Of a DNA stretch of 64,000 nt, positions 43,571-51,140 are shown piece by piece. The stretch covers positions 2,542,001 through 2,606,000 of the forward strand of contig NZ_RPDH01000001.1 in the NCBI RefSeq assembly GCF_003813775.1, given 5' to 3'. Position 1 is the stretch's first letter; each line of letters starts with the position of its first letter. This stretch comes from Chitinophaga lutea (GTDB taxonomy: Bacteria; Bacteroidota; Bacteroidia; Chitinophagales; Chitinophagaceae). Under the pieces are notes generated by a model that searched no databases, was not told the origin of the DNA, and saw nothing but the letters and a program-made list of their open reading frames with translations. A program made the translations under genes and the position numbers.

Positions 43571-43575
43571 AAATA
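43571..43575 (+). repeat. Left 5-bp target-site duplication (AAATA)
   Basis: AAATA directly abuts the left terminal repeat; the same five bases abut the right terminal repeat at 44278-44282. Confidence 0.55.
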
Positions 43576-43602
43576 GGGTTTTCATAGGATAGTAACAAAT
43601 TG

Positions 43603-43629
43603 AGGGCGCTTTTCTAAGTGCCCTTTTTC
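43603..43629 (+). terminator. Terminator inside the left end of the element
   Basis: Stem AGGGCGCTT / AAGTGCCCT (one G-T pair), TTCT loop, T-run. It would stop transcription that enters from the left promoter after about 55 nt. Confidence 0.75.
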
Positions 43630-44205
43630 TTTTCTTAGCCCTGTAGTAGCGGCTTTGCGGGGAACAGTGATGTTTCCTTTTTTTGTGCCCCGCCGCTTCA
43701 TTCCACCTGCACCCGTTTATTTATTTTGTTCGAATACATGCCTGGTTTTTCCTGATGCTGGGATGCAGCCGGCGGGAAAGTGAGGCGTAGTATGTATTTC
43801 CGCTTTCCGGGAAAAACTGCGGGCTACACCGGAGAAAGAACGATGCTGCATATTCGCAGAGAGTTGCAATGTTTTAAGCCGTCCGGCGCGCGAAATATGG
43901 GAGGAGCGATGTTTGTTGAAAAGGTTGGTGCTCCGTTCATTTTTAAATGGATGAATAAAAAGGCATTCGCGGGTTTCAGTATCATTTCATTTCGCTTTTT
44001 CACACCTGTACATGAAATGACCACTTTTCATCCCGTAAACGAAGAAATATCTTCATTTGTTAATATACACACTATTGTAAGCTTGCAAACGATCGCATAA
44101 ACCTCACTTTCTTATTCGATTTTGTTCAAAAAACGGTCTTTAATTTTGTTTTTTTTTATTTAACGGGCTATATTTTGGCAATTTTGAATATTCCTGGTTA
44201 CATGC

Positions 44206-44234
44206 TTGTAGTTATTCAATTTATTTTATATTTG
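44206..44234 (+). promoter_or_regulatory. Outward-facing promoter at the right end of the element
   Basis: TTG at 44206-44208, 18-nt spacer, TATATTTG at 44227-44234. Transcription would run out of the element into the small RNA segment ending at 44359. Confidence 0.55.
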
Positions 44235-44277
44235 TTAAAGTATTAATTTTTATATGGTTACTGTCCTATGAAAAACC

Positions 44278-44282
44278 AAATA
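44278..44282 (+). repeat. Right 5-bp target-site duplication (AAATA)
   Basis: Matches the left flank at 43571-43575 and abuts the right terminal repeat. Confidence 0.55.
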
Positions 44283-44325
44283 TTCCTACACCGCGAGAAT
44301 CTTCTTGCAAAGTAAATGACTCTCG

Positions 44326-44359
44326 AAAGCAATGGATTTTTCCATTGCTTTTGTTTTTT
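44326..44359 (+). terminator. Terminator of the candidate small RNA
   Basis: Perfect 11-bp stem AAAGCAATGGA / TCCATTGCTTT, TTTT loop, T-rich tail. Confidence 0.9.
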
Positions 44360-44413
44360 ACAGAGGAAGGCAGTGTGGCGGAAGGAAGTATTGAGTCCCA
44401 AAACGGAAGGCGC

Positions 44414-45166
44414 TCAGGCTGGAATCAGGTCACAAAAAAAGAACCGGGTATCCCAATTATCTGGTTCCTCTTTTACGGAACAGTCATTTTCACCATCATC
44501 TTTATAGCAATTACCTCCCTGGCTGGAGGCCGGGGTGTACACTCTTTCAACCGTTTCACCGATCTGAAATGCCACCGGTGCGGCAAAGAGGGGCCCATCA
44601 AACACAAAACTGTGGAACTCGCCGTTTTCTCCGCAGGGGTCTACCCCGGCGGGGAGATCGGCGAGAAAGGCTTCATCGATGAGCCGGCCCGCAAAGGATG
44701 CAGGCAGGTACCGGGCGTTGACGCAGACGATCACGGCTTTGAAACCGGCTTTGATGAAATCGCGCACCAGGGTGGTGCTGTCTCTTTTCCAGAGCGGGAA
44801 AACGCCTTTCATGCCCACTCTGGCCAACTGGGTTTCGCGGTATGCCCGCAGGTCTTCCAGAAAAATATCACCGAACACGGCATGCTCAATGCCTTCTGCC
44901 TGCAGTGCGGTGAGTTGTTCGGTCATGATGCGGTTATAATCTTCCATCGACGCATGTTCGGGCAGGTAAGCCTTTTTCAGTGCGATGCCGGTTTGCCGGG
45001 CCTGCTCGTCGAGCAATTCCTCGCGTACGCCGTGCATGGATACACGCCGGTAGGCCTCGCTTAAAGTCGTGAAAAGGTATTTTATGCTGAAATTCTTATC
45101 TTGTTGGAGTTGCCAGAGGGCAAATGAGGCGTCTTTCCCGCCGCTCCAGTTTATGTATGCGTTCAT
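44414..45166 (-). CDS. Dph6-like ATP-binding protein (PP-loop family)
   Basis: 250 residues. The N-terminus has the PP-loop ATP-pyrophosphatase motif SGGKDASFALW, and later AVFGDIFLEDLRAYRE and FPLWKRDSTTLVRDFI plus GENGEFHSFVFDGPLF. These are hallmarks of the family annotated as diphthine-ammonia ligase (Dph6). Bacteria have no diphthamide on EF-G, so the substrate here must differ; the protein may amidate or ligate a small molecule. It is divergent from the PhoD-type gene and shares the 45167-45246 region with it. Confidence 0.88.
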   Translation of the reverse strand: MNAYINWSGGKDASFALWQLQQDKNFSIKYLFTTLSEAYRRVSMHGVREELLDEQARQTGIALKKAYLPEHASMEDYNRIMTEQLTALQAEGIEHAVFGDIFLEDLRAYRETQLARVGMKGVFPLWKRDSTTLVRDFIKAGFKAVIVCVNARYLPASFAGRLIDEAFLADLPAGVDPCGENGEFHSFVFDGPLFAAPVAFQIGETVERVYTPASSQGGNCYKDDGENDCSVKEEPDNWDTRFFFCDLIPA

Positions 45167-45216
45167 TTAACGTAAAATTAAGCGAATTCCCCTTTTCCGG
45201 GTACACCTTGACATCC

Positions 45217-45224
45217 TATATTTG
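45217..45224 (+). promoter_or_regulatory. -7 promoter box (TATATTTG) for the PhoD-type gene
   Basis: Exact TAnnTTTG match. Its predicted start (about 45230) coincides with the ATG at 45229, so the ATG at 45247 is the likely translation start. Confidence 0.5.
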
Positions 45225-45246
45225 GTATATGAATAACGCTTTCACC

Positions 45247-46608
45247 ATGCCGTCCCTCCGGCCCATCGTATCCCTTTTTCTCCTGTTGCTGATGCTTACG
45301 CCTGCCGTTGCGCAACAAAAAGCAATCGTAGCCGGTCCTATGACAGGCTCGGTGGAACTGCGCGACGCGATCATCTGGCTCGAAGTGGCGCCAACGGTAA
45401 AAAATGCGGCCGTCCGTTATTACAAAAACGGTCAGCCTGGCAGCAGCCGCACTGAAACCTACACAGGCGAACTGGGCAAAAGATACAATCCTATCAAGAT
45501 ACAACTGGTGAACCTGGAGCCGGGCACTACCTATCAATATGAAATTGTCCTGAACGGGCAGAAGGCCTCCCTGCCGCGCGCCCTTCATTTTACCACCAAA
45601 CCGCTCTGGCAGTACCGGCAACCGGCGCCCGATTTCTCTTTCCTCACCGGTTCCTGTGCTTATTTTAATGAGCCGGCATATGACCGGCCGGGCGTGCCTT
45701 ACGGGCACGATTCATCTATTTTTGAAACCATGGCCGCTACCCCTGCGAATTTTATGATGTGGCTGGGGGATAACTGGTATACCCGCGACGTTGACTATGC
45801 CTCCATTCCCGGCCTGGAATACCGGGCGCACCGCGACCGCTCCCTGCCTGTTTTGCAACCATTCCTGCAGGCCATGCCGCATTACGCCATCTGGGACGAT
45901 CATGATTTCGGGCCTAATAATGCGAACAAATCTTACATTTTCCGGGACGCCTCGCGCGAGGTATTTACCCGTTATTGGGCCAACCCGAGTTTCGGGGAAA
46001 AAGGAGAGGGGATTTATACCCGCATGAGTTACAGCGACGTGGATTTTTTCCTGCTCGACGGCCGCTACTGGTCAAGCGCGGGTGAAATGGCCGACAGCAT
46101 CGGGGGCCAACCGAACCCGGCAAAAAAAATGTACGGCGATGCCCAGATGGAGTGGCTCCGTAATGCCCTGCTGCAAAGCAACGCTTCTTTCAAGATCATC
46201 GTGACCGGCAGCCAGGCGCTGAATCCCATTTCCATTTTCGACAGCTTTCATCATTTTCCTATTGAATATCATTCGTTTATGAACTTTCTGCGGGAGTATA
46301 AAATCCCGGGAGTGTTGTTCCTCACTGGCGACCGCCATCACTCTGAAGTAGTGAAACTACCACGGGAAGGTGCCTATCCGCTGTACGACATCACCAGCTC
46401 TCCGCTGACCTCCGGGGTGGGCGGCGTTTTGCGGGGGAATGAAAAAGACAATCCCTACCGTGTGCCCGGCACCCTGGTGGTGACCCAGAATTTCTCGAAA
46501 GTGACCGTTTCCGGCGAGAAAGGCGACCGGAAGCTGAAAGTGGTGTTCATCGACAAAAACCGGAAAGAGCTGGCAACTTTTGAAGTGGGCCAGAAAGAGT
46601 TACGATGA
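45247..46608 (+). CDS. PhoD-type alkaline phosphatase family protein
   Basis: 453 residues from ATG 45247 (an ATG at 45229 adds six residues). A signal peptide (MPSLRPIVSLFLLLLMLTPAVAQQ) sends it to the periplasm or surface. After an N-terminal PhoD_N-like fibronectin-type region comes the metallophosphatase domain with metal ligands in TGSCAYF, LGDNWYTRDVD, WDDHDFGPNN, LDGRYW and TGDRHHSE. PhoD enzymes hydrolyse phosphate mono- and diesters using Ca and Fe. No Pho-box-like site was identified. Confidence 0.93.
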   Translation: MPSLRPIVSLFLLLLMLTPAVAQQKAIVAGPMTGSVELRDAIIWLEVAPTVKNAAVRYYKNGQPGSSRTETYTGELGKRYNPIKIQLVNLEPGTTYQYEIVLNGQKASLPRALHFTTKPLWQYRQPAPDFSFLTGSCAYFNEPAYDRPGVPYGHDSSIFETMAATPANFMMWLGDNWYTRDVDYASIPGLEYRAHRDRSLPVLQPFLQAMPHYAIWDDHDFGPNNANKSYIFRDASREVFTRYWANPSFGEKGEGIYTRMSYSDVDFFLLDGRYWSSAGEMADSIGGQPNPAKKMYGDAQMEWLRNALLQSNASFKIIVTGSQALNPISIFDSFHHFPIEYHSFMNFLREYKIPGVLFLTGDRHHSEVVKLPREGAYPLYDITSSPLTSGVGGVLRGNEKDNPYRVPGTLVVTQNFSKVTVSGEKGDRKLKVVFIDKNRKELATFEVGQKELR

Positions 46609-46969
46609 GGCTGGGAATACCCTGGTATCCTCAGGCCGGCCATTAAGCCGGTTGATGCCGCGCTGGCCGGTAAGGCGGTCGGTACGAAAATAGTTTCCTG
46701 ACATAAAATGGTCATTCGTTTGTGATTCCTAGTTGATTCACAGTTACTTATGGAGATATGGACGTGTCCCCGACCCAAAAAGCCGTCGCCCCGCCTCAAA
46801 AAAGATCCGCCAGTGCTGCAACTTTTTAGCAGCCGGCTCGTCTTTTTGATATAACGGGACAGGAAATACCGGAAAACCCGCAGTTTGTACCGCGAAAAGC
46901 CCTGTTTGTAACACCGTTACCGTTTTATATTTTTTATTTTGTATTTTTAGGTCATTAAAATTTACCCGT
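46609..46969. other. 361-bp gap, no recognised gene
   Basis: No reading frame with family features and no strong terminator. The 3' half is very A+T-rich just before the ATG at 46970, which suggests that a promoter lies there, but no exact TAnnTTTG could be placed. Confidence 0.4.
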
Positions 46970-47449
46970 ATGAAAAAGCTGTTGTTTTTGTTGGTACTGG
47001 GTATGGTAACCACCGCTTCAGCGTTCGCCGGTAATGGCGAGAAAGGATTTAATAACGGCGATAAAACCGATAAAGGGACTAAAGCTAAAACTGCCAACAG
47101 GCTCGAAGAGTTCATCTGGACCCTTCCGCAGTCTGCAAGAGCAGAAAAAGTGGAAGAAAACGATGTGCAGAAAGCCATCGTGGATCTTTATAAATGGTAT
47201 TTACAAAACGAAACAAGGATTAATAACAGCTCATCCGCCACCGGCGATGAAAGCGATAATATTGTTGCTCCCTTCAAAGTAGACCGCAAAGTTTTACAGC
47301 AGTACCTGAAATTTATCAAAAAGAATTTCCCCGGCCTGAATGAAGAAGACCTGGCCGACAAACGCAATACCACATCTGCCAGAAAAACTGCACCGGTATC
47401 CTATTCGCCTGATTTAGATGCCCCCGTCTCCTTGAGCGCTTCAAAATAA
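46970..47449 (+). CDS. Secreted protein of unknown function
   Basis: 159 residues with a clear signal peptide (MKKLLFLLVLGMVTTASAFA). The mature part is charged. The stretch DVQKAIVDLYKWYLQNE followed by FKVDRKVLQQYLKFI recalls small periplasmic DUF3828-type proteins, but the match is too weak for a family call. The C-terminus is Ser/Ala-rich and probably unstructured. The next gene starts 18 nt later on the same strand, so the two may share an mRNA. Confidence 0.7.
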   Translation: MKKLLFLLVLGMVTTASAFAGNGEKGFNNGDKTDKGTKAKTANRLEEFIWTLPQSARAEKVEENDVQKAIVDLYKWYLQNETRINNSSSATGDESDNIVAPFKVDRKVLQQYLKFIKKNFPGLNEEDLADKRNTTSARKTAPVSYSPDLDAPVSLSASK

Positions 47450-47466
47450 TTTCGTAAGTTCGTTGA

Positions 47467-47967
47467 ATGCATTTTCTGCAGTTCACTTACAATAAGGAAG
47501 AGGTTATTCATGCATTACGTTTCCACTTTCTGCGCCGCGGCGAAATAAAGGTATTTCGTAATACCCTTATTATTCTGCTGATTGCCACTGTTGCAGGCTA
47601 CCTGTTCAGACTGGTGAATTTTAATGCATTGCTCGGCATTGCGCTCATGATGCTACTGGTCGGTTGGGCGTTCTGGTATCTGCTGCCCGTTTCTACCTAC
47701 AATAAAGCCGCTACTTTCAAAGACAAAATAAGACTGCGTTACAATGAAGAAGGCATGGCCATTGCCACCGGCCAGGGAGAAAGTGCTGTACCCTGGCAAC
47801 GCTTTTCGCAGATCGTTGAAACGAAATCTTTCTTTTTTCTGTACCGCGATAAACGGAGCTTTTTTCTCATCCCCACCAGCGCCTTTGAAAATGAAGAAGA
47901 CCTGTTAGGATTCAGCAAGCTGATGCAATCGCTTTTCAGCGATTACCGGCGGTTGAATGTTTCCTAA
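47467..47967 (+). CDS. YcxB-like membrane protein
   Basis: 166 residues. Two membrane helices (about residues 33-50 and 54-72) split a short N-terminal part from a C-terminal YcxB-like domain: KIRLRYNEEGMAIATGQGESAVPWQRFSQIVETKSFFFLY, ending in IPTSAFENEED. The family has no known function. The last 34 codons and the following ~90 bp were duplicated in tandem downstream. Confidence 0.75.
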   Translation: MHFLQFTYNKEEVIHALRFHFLRRGEIKVFRNTLIILLIATVAGYLFRLVNFNALLGIALMMLLVGWAFWYLLPVSTYNKAATFKDKIRLRYNEEGMAIATGQGESAVPWQRFSQIVETKSFFFLYRDKRSFFLIPTSAFENEEDLLGFSKLMQSLFSDYRRLNVS

Positions 47968-48290
47968 CCGGAGGTAATTCCCCCTTTTTATTTCAAGTAT
48001 TGCAGAAGCTTCAATGTTGCACGTGGGTGATACGGGAAGCGATTCATCCCCCACCAGCGCCTTTGAAAATGAAGAAGACCCATTGGCGTTCAGCGAACTG
48101 CTGCAAGCGCTTTTTACCGATTACCGGCGATAGAATGTTTCCTAACCGGTGGTAATTCTCTTTTTATTTCAAGTATTTCAGAAGCTTCAACGTTGCACGT
48201 GGGTGATGCGGGAAGCGATACGGTAGAATGTTTCCTAACCGGTGGTAATTCCTTTTACATTTGAAGTATTTCAGTGAATTAAATGCTGCA
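47867..48290 (+). repeat. Tandem repeats from the 3' end of the YcxB-like gene
   Basis: Unit 1 (47867-48043) holds the gene's last 34 codons plus 3' spacer; unit 2 (48044-48219) repeats both; unit 3 (from 48220) keeps only the stop-proximal spacer, starting at GTAGAATGTTTCCTAACCGG. GAATGTTTCC recurs at 47955, 48133 and 48226 (178- and 93-bp steps). There is no other gene up to 48390. Confidence 0.85.
48050..48133 (+). pseudogene. Truncated copy of the YcxB-like C-terminus
   Basis: In unit 2 the reading frame survives: PTSAFENEEDPLAFSELLQA then LFTDYRR and a TAG. Compared with the parent the changes are mostly conservative (K to E, M to L, S to T), which suggests it was once part of a translated paralogue whose 5' part was lost. 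No start codon precedes it. Confidence 0.6.
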
Positions 48291-48390
48291 CATTACGGTA
48301 TGATGCACTTCTCACAAGAGTAATACATTTCTATCCCATGCAGGGCGCTCCCCAACGGAAGAAATGCTCAACGGTGCATCAGCTGATATT

Positions 48391-48828
48391 TCAGGGGGAT
48401 AAAACTTTGTACATCTCATAGTGCGGAATTCCCACTTCCACAAATTCTTCCCCTCTCACCGTGTATCCGTTTTTGAGATAAAAAGGTACGGCCTCTTTCC
48501 GCGCATGCATCATCAGTTCGGTGAAACCGGCGGTGCGTGCCTGCGCTTCCGCGAAAGCAAGAATTTTGCTGCCTGCGCCCTGCCCCTGCAAACTATCGTC
48601 TACCGCCATTTGCCGCAGTTGTACAGTTGTTTCGGTAGAAGGGCTCAAAATGCAGCAGCCGAGGATGGTGGTGCCGTCGAAATAGCCGATCAGCACATCG
48701 TTGATTTCCTGCTGCAGGTATTCGGGTGAAAAAGTGAGGCCCAGCGGTTTGCGCAGGATCTTGTCGCGCAGTGCGATCATGGCCTGGTAATCGCAACTGC
48801 CGAATTCTATGATGCGAAGTTGGCTCAT
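48391..48828 (-). CDS. GNAT-family N-acetyltransferase
   Basis: 145 residues, the size of a minimal GNAT. The acetyl-CoA loop is in RQMAVDDSLQGQGAGSKIL (the Q/RxxGxG/A motif), followed by FYLKNGYTVRGEEF, typical of the ElaA/YjcF-like branch. It transfers an acetyl group to an unknown amine. It starts 12 nt after the PRPP synthetase-like gene and should be in the same operon. Confidence 0.9.
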   Translation of the reverse strand: MSQLRIIEFGSCDYQAMIALRDKILRKPLGLTFSPEYLQQEINDVLIGYFDGTTILGCCILSPSTETTVQLRQMAVDDSLQGQGAGSKILAFAEAQARTAGFTELMMHARKEAVPFYLKNGYTVRGEEFVEVGIPHYEMYKVLSP

Positions 48829-48840
48829 GCGACAAATGTA

Positions 48841-49770
48841 CTATGGATTCTCTTGAAAATAGTCTACGATCAGTGGTGCAACGGATTTTACGTTCAACAG
48901 CGGATCGCTGATCTGCAGGGCGTTGGGATGTGTATCCGTACATACTAGGTGCTGCACCAGCCCGCTGCGACGTATTTTCTCGAAACCATCCCCGGCGAAA
49001 ATGCCGTGGGTGGTGATCACGGCGATGCTGGCGGCCCCGGCATCACGGTAAGCCTGGGCGGCGTGGAGGAGCGAGCCGCCCGTGCGGATCATATCGTCGT
49101 AAATGATCACCATGCAGCCTTCCACATTGGCGCTGATGGCGGTGATCTGCGTTTCTTCGCCGGACAGGCGGCGTTTGAAAACAAAAGCCGCCTGCACATT
49201 GAGGTCGTTGGCCAGAGACTCCACCCATTTGGCGCGGCCGGCATCGGTGCTGGCCAGTACGAAGGGTTTGCCGGCCGACAGTTCCAGCGCGGCATTCCGG
49301 ACGATCAGCTTCGCGTACAGGTGCACGGGGCGCACGTTGCTTTCGAAATAATAGGTGATACCGTCCACATGCAGGTCTATCATGATGATTTTGATGCCTG
49401 CGCTGGTGCCCGGCAGGGCGGAAAATAAGAGGGCACGGTTCTTGGCTTTGACTATTTCCCCGTTTTTTACGGCTCTTTCCATGGTGGAGTAGCCGAAATA
49501 GGGGATAACGATGTTGAGGCAGAGCGCGCCGTTCTGTATACAGCCGTTGGCGATATCGAACAGTTCCAGTGTTTCTTTGTCGTCGATGGTGCCGCCGATG
49601 AGGATGACCTCTTTGCCGCTAACGTTGCTGGTTATACGATGGTAGTGCTCCCCGTCCGGGAAATCGCGGATGGTCATGGCGCCATCTTCCCAGCCGGAAG
49701 GGGCCTGGGTCAGCACCCGGTCTTTCAGATATTGGTAACGCTGGGTGCAGAACAGTATTTTTGGAGGCAT
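48841..49770 (-). CDS. Divergent ribose-phosphate pyrophosphokinase (PRPP synthetase-like)
   Basis: 309 residues from ATG 49770 (a GTG at 49776 adds two). PRPP synthetases turn ribose-5-phosphate and ATP into PRPP. Seen: FPDGEHYHR (the usual FxDGE loop), VIPYFGYSTMERA in place of the usual PYYGYARQDRK, IDLHVDGITYYF for DLHxxQIQGFF, FVFKRR with the catalytic Lys-Arg-Arg, and the PRPP loop YDDMIRTGGS. Replacement of the Arg-Gln pair that binds ATP and altered neighbours mark a paralogue. A typical Prs should exist elsewhere. It may act on another sugar phosphate. Confidence 0.82.
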   Translation of the reverse strand: MPPKILFCTQRYQYLKDRVLTQAPSGWEDGAMTIRDFPDGEHYHRITSNVSGKEVILIGGTIDDKETLELFDIANGCIQNGALCLNIVIPYFGYSTMERAVKNGEIVKAKNRALLFSALPGTSAGIKIIMIDLHVDGITYYFESNVRPVHLYAKLIVRNAALELSAGKPFVLASTDAGRAKWVESLANDLNVQAAFVFKRRLSGEETQITAISANVEGCMVIIYDDMIRTGGSLLHAAQAYRDAGAASIAVITTHGIFAGDGFEKIRRSGLVQHLVCTDTHPNALQISDPLLNVKSVAPLIVDYFQENP

Positions 49771-49883
49771 GGGCACAGTTTCGGGTGATAAACCACCAAT
49801 TTAGGGATTTAAAAAATATAAACTTTACCGATGTTTGGCTTGCTTTAAGAAAATTTTTAACGTTTTTTTTGAGCTTGGAACGC

Positions 49884-49891
49884 TAATTTTG
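49884..49891 (+). promoter_or_regulatory. -7 promoter box (TAATTTTG) for the CarboxypepD_reg-like gene
   Basis: Exact TAnnTTTG match, 10 nt before the ATG at 49902, again a very short leader. Confidence 0.5.
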
Positions 49892-49901
49892 AGAGATTCG
49901 T

Positions 49902-50654
49902 ATGAAGTATGTTCTGTTCAGATACGCTGTTGCACTCATTCTATTTGTAGTACCTGCCTTACAGGAGGCAACGGCACAGGTGCGCATCATGGGTATGGTT
50001 TCCGATGCGGATACCCGTACCGGCCTGCCATCGGTGAGTATCTGGAACAAAAGAACGGGGGTGGGCACTGTCAGTAATGAAACGGGCCGGTATTACATCG
50101 AGGCCCTGCCGGGTGATACCATCGAGTTTTCCATGATCAGCTATGTGCGCACGCAGATCGTTGCGTCCGGGATTTCCAGCACCCAGAATGTGGAACTGAA
50201 ACGGCATGTGTTCGGCCTGCAGGCCGTCAACGTAAAAGGGCGCATCTACCGCCGCGACTCGCTGGCTACCCGCGACGAATACGCCAAATACTTCGATTAC
50301 AAGCGCCCCGGTGCGATGGACGTGCTGAAAACCCTTCCCAGCAACCCCATCACGGCACTGACATATCTCATTCCCAGCAAAACGCGCAAACGGAAAGAAA
50401 AATTCGGAGAGCAGCTGCGGTACTGGGAAGCGGAAAAGCACATCGACTACCGCTATAACCCCGACCTGGTGGCACGCATCACCAAACTTGAGCCGCCGAT
50501 GCTCGATTCCTTCATGTACGCTTACCGCCCGAGCTACAACTTCCTGCTGAATGCGTCGGAATACGACCTGATGTTGTTCATCAAACAGTCGTTCGATAAA
50601 TTCAGCCGCCAGAAAGGACTGCTGCCGAAGGATTCCACCGAACCGCAGCAATAA
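49902..50654 (+). CDS. Secreted protein with carboxypeptidase-regulatory-like domain
   Basis: 250 residues with a signal peptide (about residues 1-25, ending ATAQ). Residues 27-105 form the Ig-like fold found at the start of SusC-type receptors and many Bacteroidota surface proteins: IMGMVSDADTRTGLPSVSI, TVSNETGRYYIEALPGDTIEFSMISY. The remainder is basic and aromatic (RYWEAEKHIDYRYNPDLV) and has no known domain; it does not continue into a TonB-dependent barrel. Function unknown, periplasmic or outer-membrane associated. Confidence 0.82.
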   Translation: MKYVLFRYAVALILFVVPALQEATAQVRIMGMVSDADTRTGLPSVSIWNKRTGVGTVSNETGRYYIEALPGDTIEFSMISYVRTQIVASGISSTQNVELKRHVFGLQAVNVKGRIYRRDSLATRDEYAKYFDYKRPGAMDVLKTLPSNPITALTYLIPSKTRKRKEKFGEQLRYWEAEKHIDYRYNPDLVARITKLEPPMLDSFMYAYRPSYNFLLNASEYDLMLFIKQSFDKFSRQKGLLPKDSTEPQQ

Positions 50655-51090
50655 AAAAGAACTGCCCTTATCGCTTGCGGTAAATCTGAGCATCCAACTT
50701 CCCTACAATATGCACAAACTGCCCAACCCGGGATTGCCAAAGTACTAGCGGCAGCCCAGGGCACGCGACATTTCCTGCGACATGCAAAGCCACACAATCC
50801 GGAAGCGGCACAATACTTATGGCAAACTCAAGCATGCGACATTTCCGGTAACAGGCACGAAGCGCCCAAGCGGGGAGCACTATATCAAACCAAAGCGGCA
50901 ACATTTTCGTGCAATCTCCCCAATTTTCCCGACCCCGGATTACTTGCGACAAACCCAGTCAGCATCTCATTCACATATCCGATTACCTGCTGTACACCTA
51001 ACCACCCAACACGCCCAATCCCTCTTCCCAACGTTGAAGGGAGTGACACAACGGCGGCCGAATAGCATTACTGCCGCCGGCGCCCAACAA
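50655..51090. other. 436-bp gap with loosely repeated motifs
   Basis: GCGACATTTCC occurs at 50765 and 50836 and a similar GCAACATTTTC near 50898. No frame with protein features was found. It lies between convergent genes. Confidence 0.4.
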
Positions 51091-51120
51091 AAAAGCCGGC
51101 TACCAACGGTAACCGGCCTT
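51091..51120 (-). terminator. Terminator of the RND efflux operon
   Basis: Stem AAGGCCGGTTACC / GGTAGCCGGCTT on the minus strand followed by TTTTTTG, 20 nt past the tolC-like stop. Confidence 0.88.
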
Positions 51121-51140
51121 CGTATATTCTTTTGTGTGGG

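Larger units (their letters stand above)
43576..44277. mobile_element. 702-bp MITE-like element with 21-bp terminal inverted repeats
   Basis: The left end (43576-43596) and the reverse complement of the right end (44257-44277) match at 19 of 21 positions, sharing the core TTTTCATAGGA-AGTAAC. Both ends start GG. A 5-bp duplication AAATA flanks them exactly. No transposase is visible: the longest internal frame is about 106 codons (43780-44100) and is not recognisable. It contains a terminator near the left end (43603-43629) and an outward promoter near the right end (44206-44234). This fits a non-autonomous transposable element or the remains of an IS. Confidence 0.6.
44278..44359 (+). ncRNA. 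Candidate small RNA, cut near its 5' end by the element
   Basis: Segment between the element and a strong terminator. It can fold as CGAGA (44294-44298) with TCTCG (44321-44325), followed by the terminator hairpin. If the element is removed, the left promoter (TACCTTTG, 43558-43565) would start transcription a few bases before AAATA and give an RNA of about 80 nt. Today the element's own outward promoter could drive it as a ~118-nt RNA. That RNA would contain a 15-codon frame starting at 44268 inside the terminal repeat. No known RNA family is recognised. Confidence 0.4.

Noticed and set aside
43780..44100. 106-codon frame inside the inserted element as a transposase remnant
   Set aside because: No DDE, HUH or serine/tyrosine recombinase motif could be recognised, so it is not called a gene.
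50765..50908. GCGACATTTCC repeats as a CRISPR-like array
   Set aside because: Only two exact and one inexact copy with unequal spacing (71 and ~61 bp); repeats are too short.
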